The notes below the pieces were generated by a model. It was not told the DNA's origin. It did not search any database and saw nothing but the letters and a program-made list of their open reading frames with translations. The position numbers were made by a program, and so were the translations under genes. Positions 1 through 11,204 of a DNA stretch of 64,000 nt are shown here, piece after piece. Origin of the DNA: Liriodendron chinense. Taxonomy: Eukaryota; Streptophyta; Magnoliopsida; Magnoliales; Magnoliaceae. Each line of letters starts with the position of its first letter. The stretch's first letter is position 1. The stretch lies in contig ML058337.1 in NCBI GenBank assembly GCA_003013855.2, positions 2,976,001-3,040,000 of the forward strand, read 5' to 3'.

Positions 1-1651
1 AATTTCATGAGAAATCAGATTGAATTTATTTACTTGTTCTACTATACATTTATCATTTGTCATTTGGTATTTAAAATACCGACTGACTACATATTCCTTC
101 ACTCCTGCTTCCTGTCTTGTATTTCTTTTTCAATGATTTTCATATTTCAAGAGAGGTTGCAAGATCATGGAACATATCATAGAGTTGATTAGACAGTGCA
201 TGAGGATGTAATTTTTGCAAAGTAATTATCATCATCCCACTTTTAATAGATAACATATAATTCAGGTTTGTTCAAATCCTTTGGCATTTCTTATTTGATA
301 ACATAGGCCACATAAAAGGTCATGAGGTAGAAGAAGATCGTCCACCTCCATCTCTTATAATGTTGTCCATCAAAGGTATCTAGATGAATTGATTTGCTTT
401 CGGCCGAAGCACTTACCACAAGGGCCATTTATCTCAAAATTGTTGAATACAAATTAGAAAAAATAAAGGAACAATAATCAAATTAGAACCCCATACTTGA
501 CCAGAGATCGATTGTTGCTGAGGTAAAGTTATCTGTTGTTGGGATGAGGGGCATATGACGTTGCTTTCTTTGAGATAGTTCGCGCCCATCGAACAATTTC
601 GACCGGTGCAGAGTTTCCCGACATGCTAATGATCGGTCTATCCAGCATGCACAAGCTAAAGAGATCACAACACCATGAACCACCACCCCAAATCTCTGAT
701 TGCCCAAATAAACACAAAATGATGTTTTGTAAAGAGAAGACTTTAGGGTTAGGTTTTTTGCCATCCATTTTTTTCCATTCAATAAAACCCCTTTTGTAAA
801 ACAAAAAATCAATTGTTTATAAAACTGACTTTGATTTAGTAAAAATAAAAAATTGACACCCATTGGAATGCGCCCTTTTGATTTGTGGCACGTTCCAACA
901 GTTAAAACTTAAGATCAGGGGACCACATCCAACGGTTGAAAAATCATTGTAAAATTTAAGAAAACCTGACTAATCAAGACTCTAATCAAGCTAGCCCATC
1001 GGGGGGCCGACAACACCCCTTTATGTGAGAGTACACGGAGGTGTGCACGCACAAACGTGCCCAATTAAAGGTTTTCGGGCAAAAAATCCCACCGATTGCA
1101 CCCCCTGCATGCGCATATAGGCTTGTGCATAGCATAACACTTTACACAAAAGTCTTTATGAGGATGATACTTTATAAAAACCTTTTTCTCCCCATTCCTA
1201 TCTGATATGGGACAAAGGTTTTGCCTTTGAAAAACCACACCAACAACAAAGTTTACAAAAGTTTTCTCTATTTTTTTAAATACCTTTAACATCTACCACA
1301 CGCACACACCCTCACGTACCCTCATGCGTCTATCTTATTTGCAGGTCATTAGGTTACTATGTGTTTGTATATTTTCTTAAATAATATAAATAAATGAAAG
1401 GGGAGAAGAAAAATCAAACTCCGTACTTTGTAACAACACTGATATCAAAATTAGGGCCTCATCTCTTTCTCCATCTCTCTCCCTTTCTTCTCATCGTCGG
1501 GTAGAGGCACCGCCACCATCCATGTTCTCAGATTCTTGGCTTATGCTCATCTTATGAAAATAATTCTAACATCATCTTCTTCCACCTCATCTGCAACAAT
1601 CCCTACCATTTTCACCATCGCCTTCTAATGTAGAACTGAGAATCCCCTCGA
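1..1651. other. Gene-free AT-rich sequence
   Basis: No supported gene. The open frames here (for example 483-863 on the minus strand) are short, have no recognisable domain and overlap one another. A CT-rich tract lies near 1460-1500. I see no clear mobile-element ends before the LTR that starts near 1652. Confidence 0.6.
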
Positions 1652-2174
1652 TGAAGGATGTGGTTCAAGCACATTCTTATTAGAGATGGATAAGAAGAAG
1701 TCTAAGGAAAAGTTGACAAAAATCAGCAAAGTTAAATTGGTCGACTAGTTGAATCGACCGATTGAAATTCCTATAGAAATTTCAGTCTAGTTGCTAGGCA
1801 GATTCTACCTGTTTAGACGGATCGAAAGTTGAGTTTATTTAGATAGAAATTGAGTTTAGACAAATCGTCAGGGGATGAGGATTTGTGTGAACTCACACAT
1901 TTTTCTTATTTCTTTCCTTATTTGTTTAGGACTTTTTTAGTCGATTTTAAGGTTTTGTTTTAGGTTATATAAAGTCATTTAACTCATTTTTAGAAGGAAT
2001 CTTTTATATTATTCAATACAATTTCCAACTTTTATCTCTTTTCGTCTCGTGGATTCAAGATTTTCCTCGTGGATTTGAGAAAGCCCTTTATGAATTCCAG
2101 GGATCCTTGTGGATTCAAGGTAGTTATCTGCTTGAGGAAGACAGGTGATTGACCTCATCACGTCCCTTTCTACA
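1652..2174 (+). repeat. 5' LTR of compact element, copy 1
   Basis: Direct repeat of 3661-4146. It contains a TATA-like stretch (GGTTATATAAAG near 1963) and the family-typical run of TGGATTC words near its 3' end. It ends just before the primer-binding site at 2180. Confidence 0.72.
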
Positions 2175-2623
2175 TTAATTGGTATCAGAGTGAGATTTTC
2201 CCTCGGGAAAGTGTCTTTTAGAAAGGTTTGGGAAACAATATCATGAACGGTGCTCTGAGGATCTATCCTCTCATAGTGAAAGCTTTCGAGGCAACGCTTA
2301 AGAATTTTCAACAGAAGAATCAACAAGTCATGCAAGGGCTACAACTTCCTTCGACTGTATAGTGAGGCCGTGGAAATTTGCAATCATGTTATTTACAGTG
2401 CGATGCCTGACGGTGAATCGCAGAATCACGTCCTTCCCTACATCAATTAGTATCAAAGTGAGGTTATCCCTCAGGACAATTTTTTTCCGAAGGTTTTTGG
2501 GCAACAATCACATGGACAGTGCTCCAGGGATCTATCCTTTAACAGCAGCGACTTTCGAGGCGATGCGGCGGGAGAATCGACAAGTCATGCAAGGGCTACA
2601 GGTTTCCTTTAACTGTATAGTGG
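2157..2623 (+). repeat. Tandem duplication covering the primer-binding site and gag start
   Basis: About 200 bp from 2157 to 2365 is repeated at 2425-2623. Both copies run from ATCACGTCC through the tRNA-Met-type site, a CAGTGCTC/CGGTGCTC word and CAAGTCATGCAAGGGCTACA to ACTGTATAGTG. The second primer site has two changes (TAGTATCAAAG), so only the first should work. Confidence 0.75.
2180..2190 (+). promoter_or_regulatory. Primer-binding site (tRNA-Met type)
   Basis: TGGTATCAGAG is complementary to the 3' end of plant initiator tRNA-Met and lies 5 bases inside the 5' LTR. Reverse transcription of minus-strand DNA would start here. A second, degraded version lies inside a tandem duplication near 2448. 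Confidence 0.75.
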
Positions 2624-2721
2624 AGTCTATAGAACCCTGTGTTCGTAGTGGAATCCCATTTTCAGTGTCCATTGAATTTTATGATTAGGTGGATCGGACA
2701 GATTGATCCTGTAGGAGGACG

Positions 2722-3360
2722 ATGGATCTCCCTAACTTCAATGACCTGAGTCACATCGACAAATGGCTCTTTAAATTCAAACACTTCTTCGACTATACAC
2801 AAATCTCGGAGGAAGAGAAGGTTCAGTTCGTAGCATATAAGTTGAAAAGTGGTGCTTCAACATGGTGGGAGCAACTTCAGTGCAAGCGGATGCGACAGTT
2901 GAAAGCGCCAATACGTTTGTTGTGGCGAGTGAAACAACGACTGCTGGCATGTTTCCTATACGACGATGATCTGGTTGAGATGGAGTCACAACTGATCCCT
3001 AGCTCCATCAACAGCACGTATGTCGTCCCTGTAAAAAAGGAGATCCTACCTAAAACTTTTAAAGTGGATGGGCAATCTTTCGTAACCGTTCATGATTTCG
3101 TCAAGGAATCTGATAATGGTGTGTTGGATCCAAATGAGTGTAAAAACGAATCGAATCAAGTGTCTGAAGCAAAGCCTACATATGGTGGGACCTCAAGAAG
3201 TCAGACATGTTTTGTGTCGAAGGATGCGAAACATCTCTTATTAAGACACTTCCTACGCCTGTATAGGAGGAATCAGTTGAGGAAAACGAACAGGTGGTCA
3301 ATCAGATCTCTACTGCAGATTTGGTGCTGCCACAAGTCGATGAGAGGGCCTTCAATCTGA
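2722..3360 (+). pseudogene. Gag-like protein fragment of compact LTR element
   Basis: A 212-codon frame. Its first 60 residues match the Ty3/gypsy retrotransposon gag core: a PNFNDLSHIDKWL stretch, then VQFVAYKLKSGASTWWEQLQ and an R/K-rich PIRLLWRVKQ segment. Gag would form the virus-like particle that packages the element RNA. After about residue 95 the sequence leaves the gag pattern and I recognise nothing. The minus-strand element in the 23-38 kb region has the same gag start. No pol frame follows before the 3' LTR, so this element would depend on enzymes supplied by others. It is probably truncated or rearranged. Confidence 0.6.
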
Positions 3361-3660
3361 ATGATTATCCAACTTCATATAGCCTCACTACTGAAATTTT
3401 CATACCATTGGCGATTGAGGGTGATGAAATCAAGGTATGAATAATTAAGGCTTTAGTCGAGCAAGCAACGGGTGTGAATCCCCTGTATATCATTGACGAT
3501 GTAGTGCTAGGATTGTCAAAATTCAAGATTATTATGTTTGATTCTATGACGACATCGACTGACGCTTTCTCCAATGTACAAGGAAGAAGCGAGTAAACGA
3601 AGGTGTCCAAGGTTGATTGTGCATTATGGCCCGAATTCAACGCATTACTCGTCCCCCTAA

Positions 3661-4146
3661 TGAAGAACGTGGTTCAAGCACATTCCTATTAGAGATGGAT
3701 CGAAAGAAGCCCAAGGAAAAGTTGACAAAAATCAACAAAGTTTGATCGATCGACCAATCAAAATTTCTGCAGAAATTCTAGTTTGGTTGCTAGCCAAATA
3801 ATGCCTATTTAGACAGATTAAAATTGAGCCTAGACATATCAACGGGCGACACGAATTTGCGCGACTTTACACATTTTTCTGCTTTCTTTCCTTATTTTTT
3901 TAAGACTCTTCGAGTTGGTTTTAGGGTTTTGTTTTAGGTTATATAAACTTGTTTAACTTGTTGTTAAAAGAAATCTTTCATATTATTCCATACAATTTTC
4001 GACTTTTATCTCTTTTTGTCTCATGGATTCAAGATTTCCCTCGTGGAATCAAGAAAGCCCTTGTGGATTCCAGGGAGCCTTGTGAATTCAAGGTAGTTAT
4101 CCCCCTAAGGAAGACGGTGATCAACCTCATCATGTCCCTCCCTACA
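3661..4146 (+). repeat. 3' LTR of compact element, copy 1
   Basis: Direct repeat of 1652-2174 with many substitutions and small deletions, pointing to an old insertion. It has the same TATATAAAC core-promoter-like stretch and TGGATTC words. Confidence 0.7.
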
Positions 4147-4546
4147 TCACCATCAATTGGAACCCACAACCGTTGCCCTCATATGATAGAAGAAAAGAAA
4201 AAAGTGACAACACCCATTACTAAAACCCACACCAACTAGATTCATCTCCCTAAACTCATACCCCATTGTTAATCAACTCCATTGCAGTGCCTGAATTCAT
4301 TCCCCACAAGATTTTGTTCTGAAACCCTTCTAATCCCATTCTATTGTGGGCCCTACTTATGACCTTCCCATTTCCCTCTAGAGATCTTCCCATTTCCCTC
4401 AAGAAGGCCAAACTTTTGGTATTTTGACCTTCTCGACATCGTTCCACTGCACATTCCATTATAATGTTGTCACTTATCCTAAATTTTCTCTTTTTTCATC
4501 TTTTATTTCTTTATTGTCATCTGTTTCTATTCCTTTCAAAGTAAAA

Positions 4547-5511
4547 GATGCTTTGAAGGATCCCCAATGAAAAACAACCATGATTAAAGAGATGACCACC
4601 TTAGAGCATTAAGAACCTGGGAATTGGTTAATTTTCTTATGAATTATCATGTTGTTGGTTGTAAAGGGATGTATGCTTTGAAGTATAATCTTGATGGTTC
4701 CATTTTCTGCCATAAAGCACGCCAATTTGTTAAGGGCTTAATTTAAAATTCCACGTAGATTATATGGACACATTCTCATTTGTGGCTAAATTATACTGTT
4801 CAAATTCTTCCTTCTATCATTGCTTGTATCTACTTGCCTCTTCATTAGTTAAATGTCAAGAATGCATTTCTTCGTAGCAAACTGTATGAAGAAATATATG
4901 TGAGTATTCCTCTTGGATTTCAATGCTCAAAGTCTACTAACAAAATGTGATGATTGAACAAGGTGTTGTACGGCTTGAAACAATCTCCACAAGCGTGGTT
5001 CGAGCGCTTTAGTTCTAAAATTCAGTACTTGAGTTTTCAATAGTGCTCTTTTGATCACTCAGTCTTTGTCAAGCGGCCTGACTCTTGGGGTACCATATTG
5101 ACAATCTGTGTTGTTGATATTGTTATCATATGCAATAATGATGTTGCAATTATGCAAATAAAGGAATTACTAGGCCACAATTTTGAAATGAAAGATCTTA
5201 GTCCTCGATTATACTTTCTTAGTATTAAGATGGCATGTTCGAAAAAGAGGGTCTTCATCTCTCAAAAGAAATATATATGTTATCTTCTTTAATTTAAGGA
5301 TGATTGGCTCACGCTCAATCAATACGCCTATCGAGGTGAATTATCGTCTCTTTACTACGGAGTCTTCCTCTCTTATCGATCCATGTCTTGCAAGAAAACT
5401 AATTTATTTATCAATTACTCTGTCTAATATAGCTTATGCCATGACTGTTGTCCATCAATTTATGAAGGCCCCATGCCATGACTATTCTTCAAGTCTTCCT
5501 ATGGAGACTTA
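4547..5511 (+). pseudogene. Decayed Ty1/copia reverse transcriptase
   Basis: Translating across frames gives the order of motifs of a Ty1/copia reverse transcriptase (RVT_2 family): DALKDP, a GCKGMYALKYNLDGS segment, PLHQLNVKNAFLRSKLYEEIYVSIPLGF, VLYGLKQSPQAWFERF, a degraded catalytic box reading VVDIVIICNND (normally with YVDD), NFEMKDLSP followed by a FLSI block, then RSINTP and a HQFMKAPC block. It would have copied element RNA to DNA. Stop codons and frameshifts break it at least five times, no gag or integrase is visible beside it, and no LTRs flank it. It is a dead fragment. Confidence 0.82.
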
Positions 5512-5904
5512 ACCGACACAAGACACTCTAGCTCACGTCATTGACAAACAAGGTGCATAAACACATGCACTAACACAATGTACAACTCTAGCTAGTACCT
5601 TCCTCTCATAAATCGAAAGCCCTTAGAGTTGTCATATTCTTCACTAGGTGACGACGCCCCCACTGGAGGTACCAGCATGATAATCCCACTCCCAGTCAAC
5701 GAGTAAATGGCTGTCTAACCCAACGATGCCTGCTCGGAACAAATCGTGGGGGTAGACAGTCCATCTCTCTGGTTGGAGAGGGGGTGTCAATGAGTGGATC
5801 TAGGGCCCATCAAGGGAAGTGATAAAAAACAAGCGTGACAAAGCCATTCCAAGAACAATCATTCATGCATAAAAAAGATAGTTAAGGATAAAGGTTAAGT
5901 AAGT
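5512..5904. other. No recognisable feature
   Basis: About 390 bases between the copia remnant and the possible mobile-domain fragment. I see no gene, no clear repeat and no element ends. Confidence 0.5.
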
Positions 5905-6075
5905 AAGCTTACCTCGATAAGAAAATGAAAGCCCGTGACAGATCTATCATCATCCCGGCTAACGTCGTCCAAGCCATGGAAGAACAAAGCAAGCAGCACC
6001 CCTCCCCAGTTGAAAGCATGGAGGAAGGTACATTTAAAGGCAGTGGCCGTGCACTCTCTAGTTAGCCATGCAAAA
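5905..6075 (-). pseudogene. Possible plant-mobile-domain fragment
   Basis: The minus strand encodes a stretch reading NWGGVLLALFFHGLDDVSR and then a VTGFHFLIE block. It resembles the conserved W-G-x-x-x-LA-x-L(Y/F) core of the plant mobile domain (PF10536, aminotransferase-like), found in transposon-derived and MAIL-type proteins. A GTAAGC donor-like site follows directly (plus 5903-5912). I found no other convincing exon nearby, so this would be an isolated exon or a transposon remnant. The call rests on pattern memory alone and could be wrong. Confidence 0.35.
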
Positions 6076-6235
6076 TATGGCACTCCCAAGAAAGTGCAGG
6101 AGCAACGCCTTGATCCTCTGCTCTCAGGACTTTTGAGTAAATTAGCGGGTAGTGGCAGATTACTTCCTCAATCATGATAATGGGAACGTATTATTAGACC
6201 AGAGGTGGAGAGGAGGATAGGCGCCCAAGTAGTGC

Positions 6236-6425
6236 TCAAACTTAGACCCGGCAAAATTCAACTTGACCCGCTAACCCGACCTAACCTGATTTTTTCTAGT
6301 TTAGGGTTGGAAAATTTGACCCGAATTCAATTTTTGGGTTGACCCGACCCGACCCGGATTTTTATGGGTCAGGGTTAGGGTTAAGGGTGACCCGATCCAA
6401 CCCGACCCGAATCATATAGGGGTAA
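6236..6425. repeat. Degenerate GACCCG / GGGTTGGG short-period repeat
   Basis: Irregular repetition of words such as GACCCGACCCG, AACCCGACC and their complements over about 190 bp. A related tract lies at 7815-7955. The two bracket 1.4 kb holding an inverted-repeat element and two microsatellites. Confidence 0.75.
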
Positions 6426-7041
6426 AGTAGACTATTATATATTGATTTTCTTATTAGTTAAATAATACATAGTTTTTTTTTCTCACACACCTTGTTGGAA
6501 AATGGTCCACATGTTTGTCAATTTAATAAACATGTGCATACCAATGATCACATTTTATGACATGCTAAACCAAAATATCATGAGATTTTTTATTTATTTC
6601 TGGTGCTCATTTACCGGAGAACTCATGGTAGCTAATGGTCCATAAAATAAATTAATAAAATTATCTTAATGGTTATATTTATTTGATTGTTGATAGGAAT
6701 TTATTGGACGGTTAAAATGAAAGGATCAAATGGTTCCATTTCAATAATTGTGTCCACAATTTAACTATTAAAAAATTAAATATCAAATGTTCTTGTTGAT
6801 TTGATCCAATGGTCAAAAAATAAAAATAGAATTGCTGGACATTAATTGGATGGTTTAGATGAAATATCAAATGTCAATTTCAAAATTTTTTACATGCAGA
6901 GTATCAAGCATGATTCTCTGTCGATGCATTTAAAAAAAGTCATTATAAACTTTCTCTTTCTAAAACCCTTACGGGTGGGTTGTAAAGAGAGGGCTTCTTT
7001 CAGCCATAGAGAGAGAAGCTGCTCTATAGGTTTCATCCATG

Positions 7042-7044
<3 letters not shown>
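6426..7044. other. AT-rich gene-free sequence
   Basis: No gene is supported. It contains several imperfect GGATGG/AATGGTT words and A/T-rich runs typical of plant intergenic DNA. Confidence 0.5.

Positions 7045-7113
<69 letters not shown>
7045..7113. repeat. Compound microsatellite (TG)n(AG)n
   Basis: About 15 TG units pass directly into about 19 AG units. The word GTTTCATCCATG occurs on both sides (near 7030 and 7119). Confidence 0.97.
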
Positions 7114-7115
<2 letters not shown>

Positions 7116-7239
7116 ATGAGTTTCATCCATGCCGTCCCATCACTCTAGCAACATTGATGCTTTAAGAAGTATGCTTTAAATCTACAATCTATTCTATCCA
7201 TTTATTTTTCTCTTTTAGTATTTGCGTAGTAGAAATATT

Positions 7240-7602
7240 CTCAAGTCCAACTGGTTGGATTATAAATTATAGTCCACCCAGAAGTTAACTTACCACCTAT
7301 GATGTTTGATTTAAATCCAACCCGTCTAATAGGTTGGCCCCATCATCAAGATCACCTTCAGAAAAATTCAGCCACATCCACTTTTCAAGTGGGCTACAGT
7401 TGTAATTTTCTATTTATCAACGGCTATAAATTGTTTCCTAAGATATGGTCGGCCCAATAAGCAAATGGGGCTGATCTTTGAACTAGGCAATCCTCGTGGA
7501 TGGGCCAACCCATTAGAGGGGTTGGATGCCACATGCTCTTAACTATTTGGAAGTTATGGGCTGGGTGGACCATAACCCGTAGTCCAACCAGTTGGACTTG
7601 AG
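7240..7602. mobile_element. MITE-like inverted-repeat element
   Basis: The outer 40 bases are an inverted repeat: CTCAAGTCCAACTGGTTGG at 7240 answers CCAACCAGTTGGACTTGAG ending at 7602, and the pairing continues inward through CCACCCAG and ATCCAACCC(G/C)TCTAAT, roughly 100 bases per arm. The element is about 363 bp with no coding capacity, as expected for a foldback MITE. The superfamily is not clear because I could not find a target duplication; the right end abuts a (TC)n tract. Confidence 0.65.
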
Positions 7603-7719
<117 letters not shown>

Positions 7720-7814
7720 TTACGTACCTATCAAACATAGATGGTTTGATTTTCAATTGAAAGCTAGGGTTATATGCATCTAGTTTAATCTACAAATTAG
7801 TTAGTTGATCATTA

Positions 7815-7955
7815 AAATGTGGGTCTTAACCCGATTTAATTTGGGTTGGGTAAGGGTTGGGAAAATCAAACACGAATTCAATTTGGGTCGGGTTAGGGTT
7901 AAGGTGAAAATGACCCGACCTGAACTTAACCTGACCTGACCCGACCCATTGCCAC
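7815..7955. repeat. Degenerate GGGTCGGGTT short-period repeat
   Basis: Same class as 6236-6425, with words such as GGGTTGGG, GGTCGGGTTAGGG and CTGACCCGACC. Confidence 0.72.
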
Positions 7956-9734
7956 CTCTACTCAAAGTAGTCCTAGGTCGGTAGAATTAGATCATCAAAG
8001 TCTGGTGGTGGATCCCCCATGACAGGAAGGCCAGTGTACACATGGACATGCATCCAAGAGGAGGATTCCCCATGCTCTGAATGACAAATGAAAAGTGTGC
8101 ATATTCACTCTCCATTTCTCCGACAATGTAGTCATGGGTCCAGCACTCCTCGACGTCATATGAACATTCACAATCTCTCTTAAAGGAGTTTGGCTGAGGA
8201 TGGACCACTCGTGCTGGTCAAGGGCCTATACCCACTTAATTTCAATCATACCCCCCAAAAGTACAGTTTAGGCGTTGACTTCTTCTTGATCGTAAAATCA
8301 GTCGGATGCTTATGCACGGCATAATGGATATCCGTTAGGTCATGCACAGGTGGAGCACATGGAGGTCCGTGACTAACCCCGCATGCCGAGGCAGGTCTGC
8401 TGTGAGGCTAACATAATCCGCCAGCTTGGTTGGTAAAGGCACCATCTCTACCCTCCTTTTGATGGAGCTCGGATTAGGTACTACCTGGGCTTTCCTGAGC
8501 TCAAGGCAGGCCCAACATGGCACGTTCATGCCACATTTGTATTGGTAAAGGACACATTGTCAGCAGAGACCGGCCATTTCAGCAAGCCTGACACAGTCAT
8601 GTCAGGTCTCCTTTTCCGCAATGCAATGCCCACACGCCATGTACCAGCATGTATTGAGCTCGAGACAAGCTCAAGTAGTACCTAATCCAAACTCCAGCCT
8701 GTCCCGGGCTCAGGCGTATGTGAAAATGCAAGAGTCAATAATCGTATGTGAAATCAAGGCGGTCATGATAGAATGCGGGCAAGGTAAGTTTTTGATAAAT
8801 CATGATATTACGGTTCCCAAATGCTATGGGACAAAATTTAAGTATACACGATCGAGCAGGACACATGATCAATGGTATAAATTTATTAAATGGGTCCTGA
8901 TCATCATAAGTGATCCTCGCCGTCAAATCAACCCGTCACATGTTAGGAATGCACAAGAAATGATTGATGAATTCATTCAAATGGCTCGGATTGCCCCAAA
9001 GTGGGCCACCAAAAAAGATGGAGCAGGTCGTGACATCATGGGTAACTGTAGGCGATGGAACGGACCCGAATGTAATCAAATCATTCGACCACAAAACCAA
9101 CGGTTTAGATTAGCCCATCCGGGGCCTGATCACCTCAAGCAGGCCCTAGGATTTAGATGTCACCAACATATGGTAAAAATGAAGATGCATTACCAAGATC
9201 AAATCAAGCCCTACCAATGGTTGAGATCGCCCAAAACAAGTCCCACAACAAAATGATCAAATCAAAGGCTACGAGAACCCAATTGAGGCAAAACCACTTC
9301 TTATGCATACTTGGACCCATCCTCTTCAGTTTCGACGGTTCAGATCTTCCAGATGGGTCACAGAAAGAACGTGGGGGCCACAATCATAGCAGGCAGCCAT
9401 TACATCAAATTTCAAAGAAAATTTTAAAAAATTGCAAAAATGGTGCCATTACCTTGCAAATGTGAAGAGCAACAATCATGGCTTGGCGTTGGAGTCAATG
9501 ACGTCGAGTTTCGGCCAGAAATGGCGAAGAAATGGCGGGTTCAATGGTGGTGTAGAAGGCTTGGGGAAGAAGGAGAGAATGATGGAAAATGGAGAAGGTG
9601 AAGGAATGGGAAGAAAATGAGAGATCTGAGCAGATATGAGAGAATGCGAGGAAAACACAAATATCGGCTTGATCGAAAACTTCTGTGTCCAAAAGAAGAT
9701 TTTAATGGTAGGAGATCAAGCCCCACTGTTTTCT
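7956..9734. other. Gene-free stretch with a short inverted repeat at 8465-8700
   Basis: No gene is supported. The longest open frame (8621-9256, 211 codons) has no domain I recognise and no splice or promoter context, so I leave it out. Arms of about 45 bases at 8465-8510 and 8655-8700 are inverted copies (GTACTACCTGGGC against GCTCAAGTAGTACC). Confidence 0.5.
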
Positions 9735-9912
9735 TTGGCGGGGTCCAATTGAGCTTTGGATTTGTCTCATTCTTTATCTCATACCCTAAAATGAATTTTC
9801 CAAATGGATGGACGGTGTGGATAAAACACATACATCATTGTGGGGCCATAGAAGTTGGTGAGGTCACTTCAGTAGCTAGATCGCTACTCAACCTGTCAGT
9901 AGCTAATCCGCG
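9735..9912 (-). mobile_element. Half copy of a Mutator-like MITE
   Basis: The segment matches the right half of the MITE near 59.1 kb: the GGGGTCCA/TTGGATTTG word, ATACCCTAAAATGAATT, GGATGGACGGTGTGGATAAAAC, then CATCATTGTGGGGCCA, and it ends AATCCGCGTCC, the inverse of the GG.CGCGGATT-type Mutator-like end. The left half is absent. Confidence 0.5.
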
Positions 9913-10026
9913 TCCTTTCATGGCCAACGGGAATCCAATTCCCGCCACGGCAGCCTTTTTGCGCCCAGTCCTATCAGCATGAGAAACAGGGATGCGGATT
10001 GCGTCCGACCAGATCAGTGTGGGGCC

Positions 10027-10601
10027 TGTTGATGCCGATTTCTGGTCAACAGACGAGGTGATAGGATTTGTATATGTAGGAACAGATCGTCGCTGGAGAT
10101 ATCCTTCGGTGGAATCGGCGGAGATGTTCGGATCAGTGGCTTGGCTTTGATTCTGCAAAACACCACAGAAAAATGGTAAAGGGGGTGGCTGGGATCCAAC
10201 CGTGAACCCTCCGATGCCTAAATCAGTAATGGCCTTCTTGAATCGTAAGACTCCTTTCAGTAGAGATCAATGTCATACCTGTAATTGGCGTTAATCTTCT
10301 TATTTATAGGCATTGATAGGAAGGTTATTGAGCAAAGATCACGGCATATATCTTGCCCGGGAATCCGGGCGGGAATCTCGGGTCGTTCTGATTTATCGGA
10401 CGGTTCCGATCTTGAAGGGATGCGCCCTCATCTATAGGCCGTGTGAGGAAGGGATGAGTTCGGCTTCCGTCTGCTCGTCAGATTACGTCCGATCCGATCT
10501 GACCTCGGAGAGGGCGAAGTCGTCAGCTCAGGCCTTCAACTTGCTGTGTTATTTCGAGGTCTTTTGTCCTCGGGTCGATTATGAGAAATTATCCCATAAC
10601 A
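10027..10601 (-). repeat. 3' LTR of the Tat element
   Basis: 575 bases, TGTTGATG to CCCATAACA on the plus strand. It differs from the other LTR by five substitutions, four of them transitions. On the minus strand a TATAAATA box lies at 10301-10308. With identical length in both LTRs and under 1 percent divergence the insertion is recent. Confidence 0.96.
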
Positions 10602-10618
10602 GCTGTCCCCCCACTCCC
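10602..10618 (-). other. Polypurine tract of the Tat element
   Basis: On the minus strand this reads GGGAGTGGGGGGACAGC, directly upstream of the 3' LTR. It would prime plus-strand DNA synthesis. Confidence 0.85.
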
Positions 10619-10931
10619 GAGGTGGATATTTCTATCTCGGGAGTAAATGTATCTGACCTCGTTTTGGCGGCAACTGCGCATTAAATGCGCTGTTTCGAAT
10701 TTCGAAAAGGCGCAATGATGATCGTACGGCGCGGCAGCCTTTTATTTCGGCGGACGAATGGTGTGAAGACACGTGGGGCCTCGTATCTTCGAACGGACGG
10801 GCCGAATATCGCTATCCAATGAGATGCTGACATGTGGCAAGCCTCGTCGATAGTCGCGTCGGTTCGTTCTTTGAGACCGTAAATAACCGCCGCGTGGCAC
10901 AGCACGTCCTGCGTGCTGTCTCCTGCTACAG

Positions 10932-10939
10932 TATAAATA
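10932..10939 (+). promoter_or_regulatory. TATA box of the antisense gene in the Tat element
   Basis: TATAAATA on the plus strand, about 270 bases before the ATG at 11205 and outside the LTR. Its spacing and surroundings (a CT-rich leader follows) suit a core promoter driving transcription against gag-pol. This is inferred from position and sequence only. Confidence 0.55.
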
Positions 10940-11204
10940 CTATTACTTAGGAATTTTTCCGGATTTTTTTTATCTTCCCCGTTTGCGATTTCTTTCTTCC
11001 GCCCTATAGTTCTCCTTGCGATTCCTTTTGTGATTTCCTCTGGGCCATTCTTCAAGATCTTCTTCGGACCGTTGTGATCTCAAGCTGTCCTTGCTTTCTT
11101 TCCTTGGCCCACTCTTTTTCCTTTCCGGAAAGGAATCCGGTACGTTCATCTTTCTGCCTGTGCCCAGTTCTTAGTTCTTAGCTCCCCCTCTTTTTTTTGT
11201 TTTA

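Larger units (their letters stand above)
1652..4146 (+). mobile_element. Compact non-autonomous LTR retrotransposon (copy 1 of a family)
   Basis: About 490-520 bp of sequence is directly repeated at 1652-2174 and 3661-4146. Both copies begin TGAAG, end CTACA and share the TGGATTCAAGA-type tail. A primer-binding site (TGGTATCAGAG, initiator tRNA-Met type) follows the first copy by a few bases. The internal part is only about 1.5 kb and holds a gag-like frame but no protease, reverse transcriptase or integrase. The same LTR tail and gag start recur in the element at 23405-38805, so the two are related. I could not find a convincing target duplication or polypurine tract, so the end points may be off by several bases. 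Confidence 0.72.

Noticed and set aside
483..863. 126-codon minus-strand frame
   Set aside because: Overlaps another open frame, and I see no conserved motif, signal peptide or promoter context.
6360..6392. Telomere-like GGGTTAGGGTTAAGGG words
   Set aside because: Plant telomeres repeat TTTAGGG; these words are few, irregular and part of a longer GACCCG-type degenerate tract.
6846..7148. Open frame across the (TG)n(AG)n microsatellite, and similar frames at 7424-7783
   Set aside because: They exist only because dinucleotide repeats lack stop codons; the products are CV, RE, IY or SL repeats.
8621..9256. 211-codon plus-strand open frame
   Set aside because: No recognisable domain, no splice or promoter context, overlapping frames on the other strand, and it begins inside an inverted repeat.
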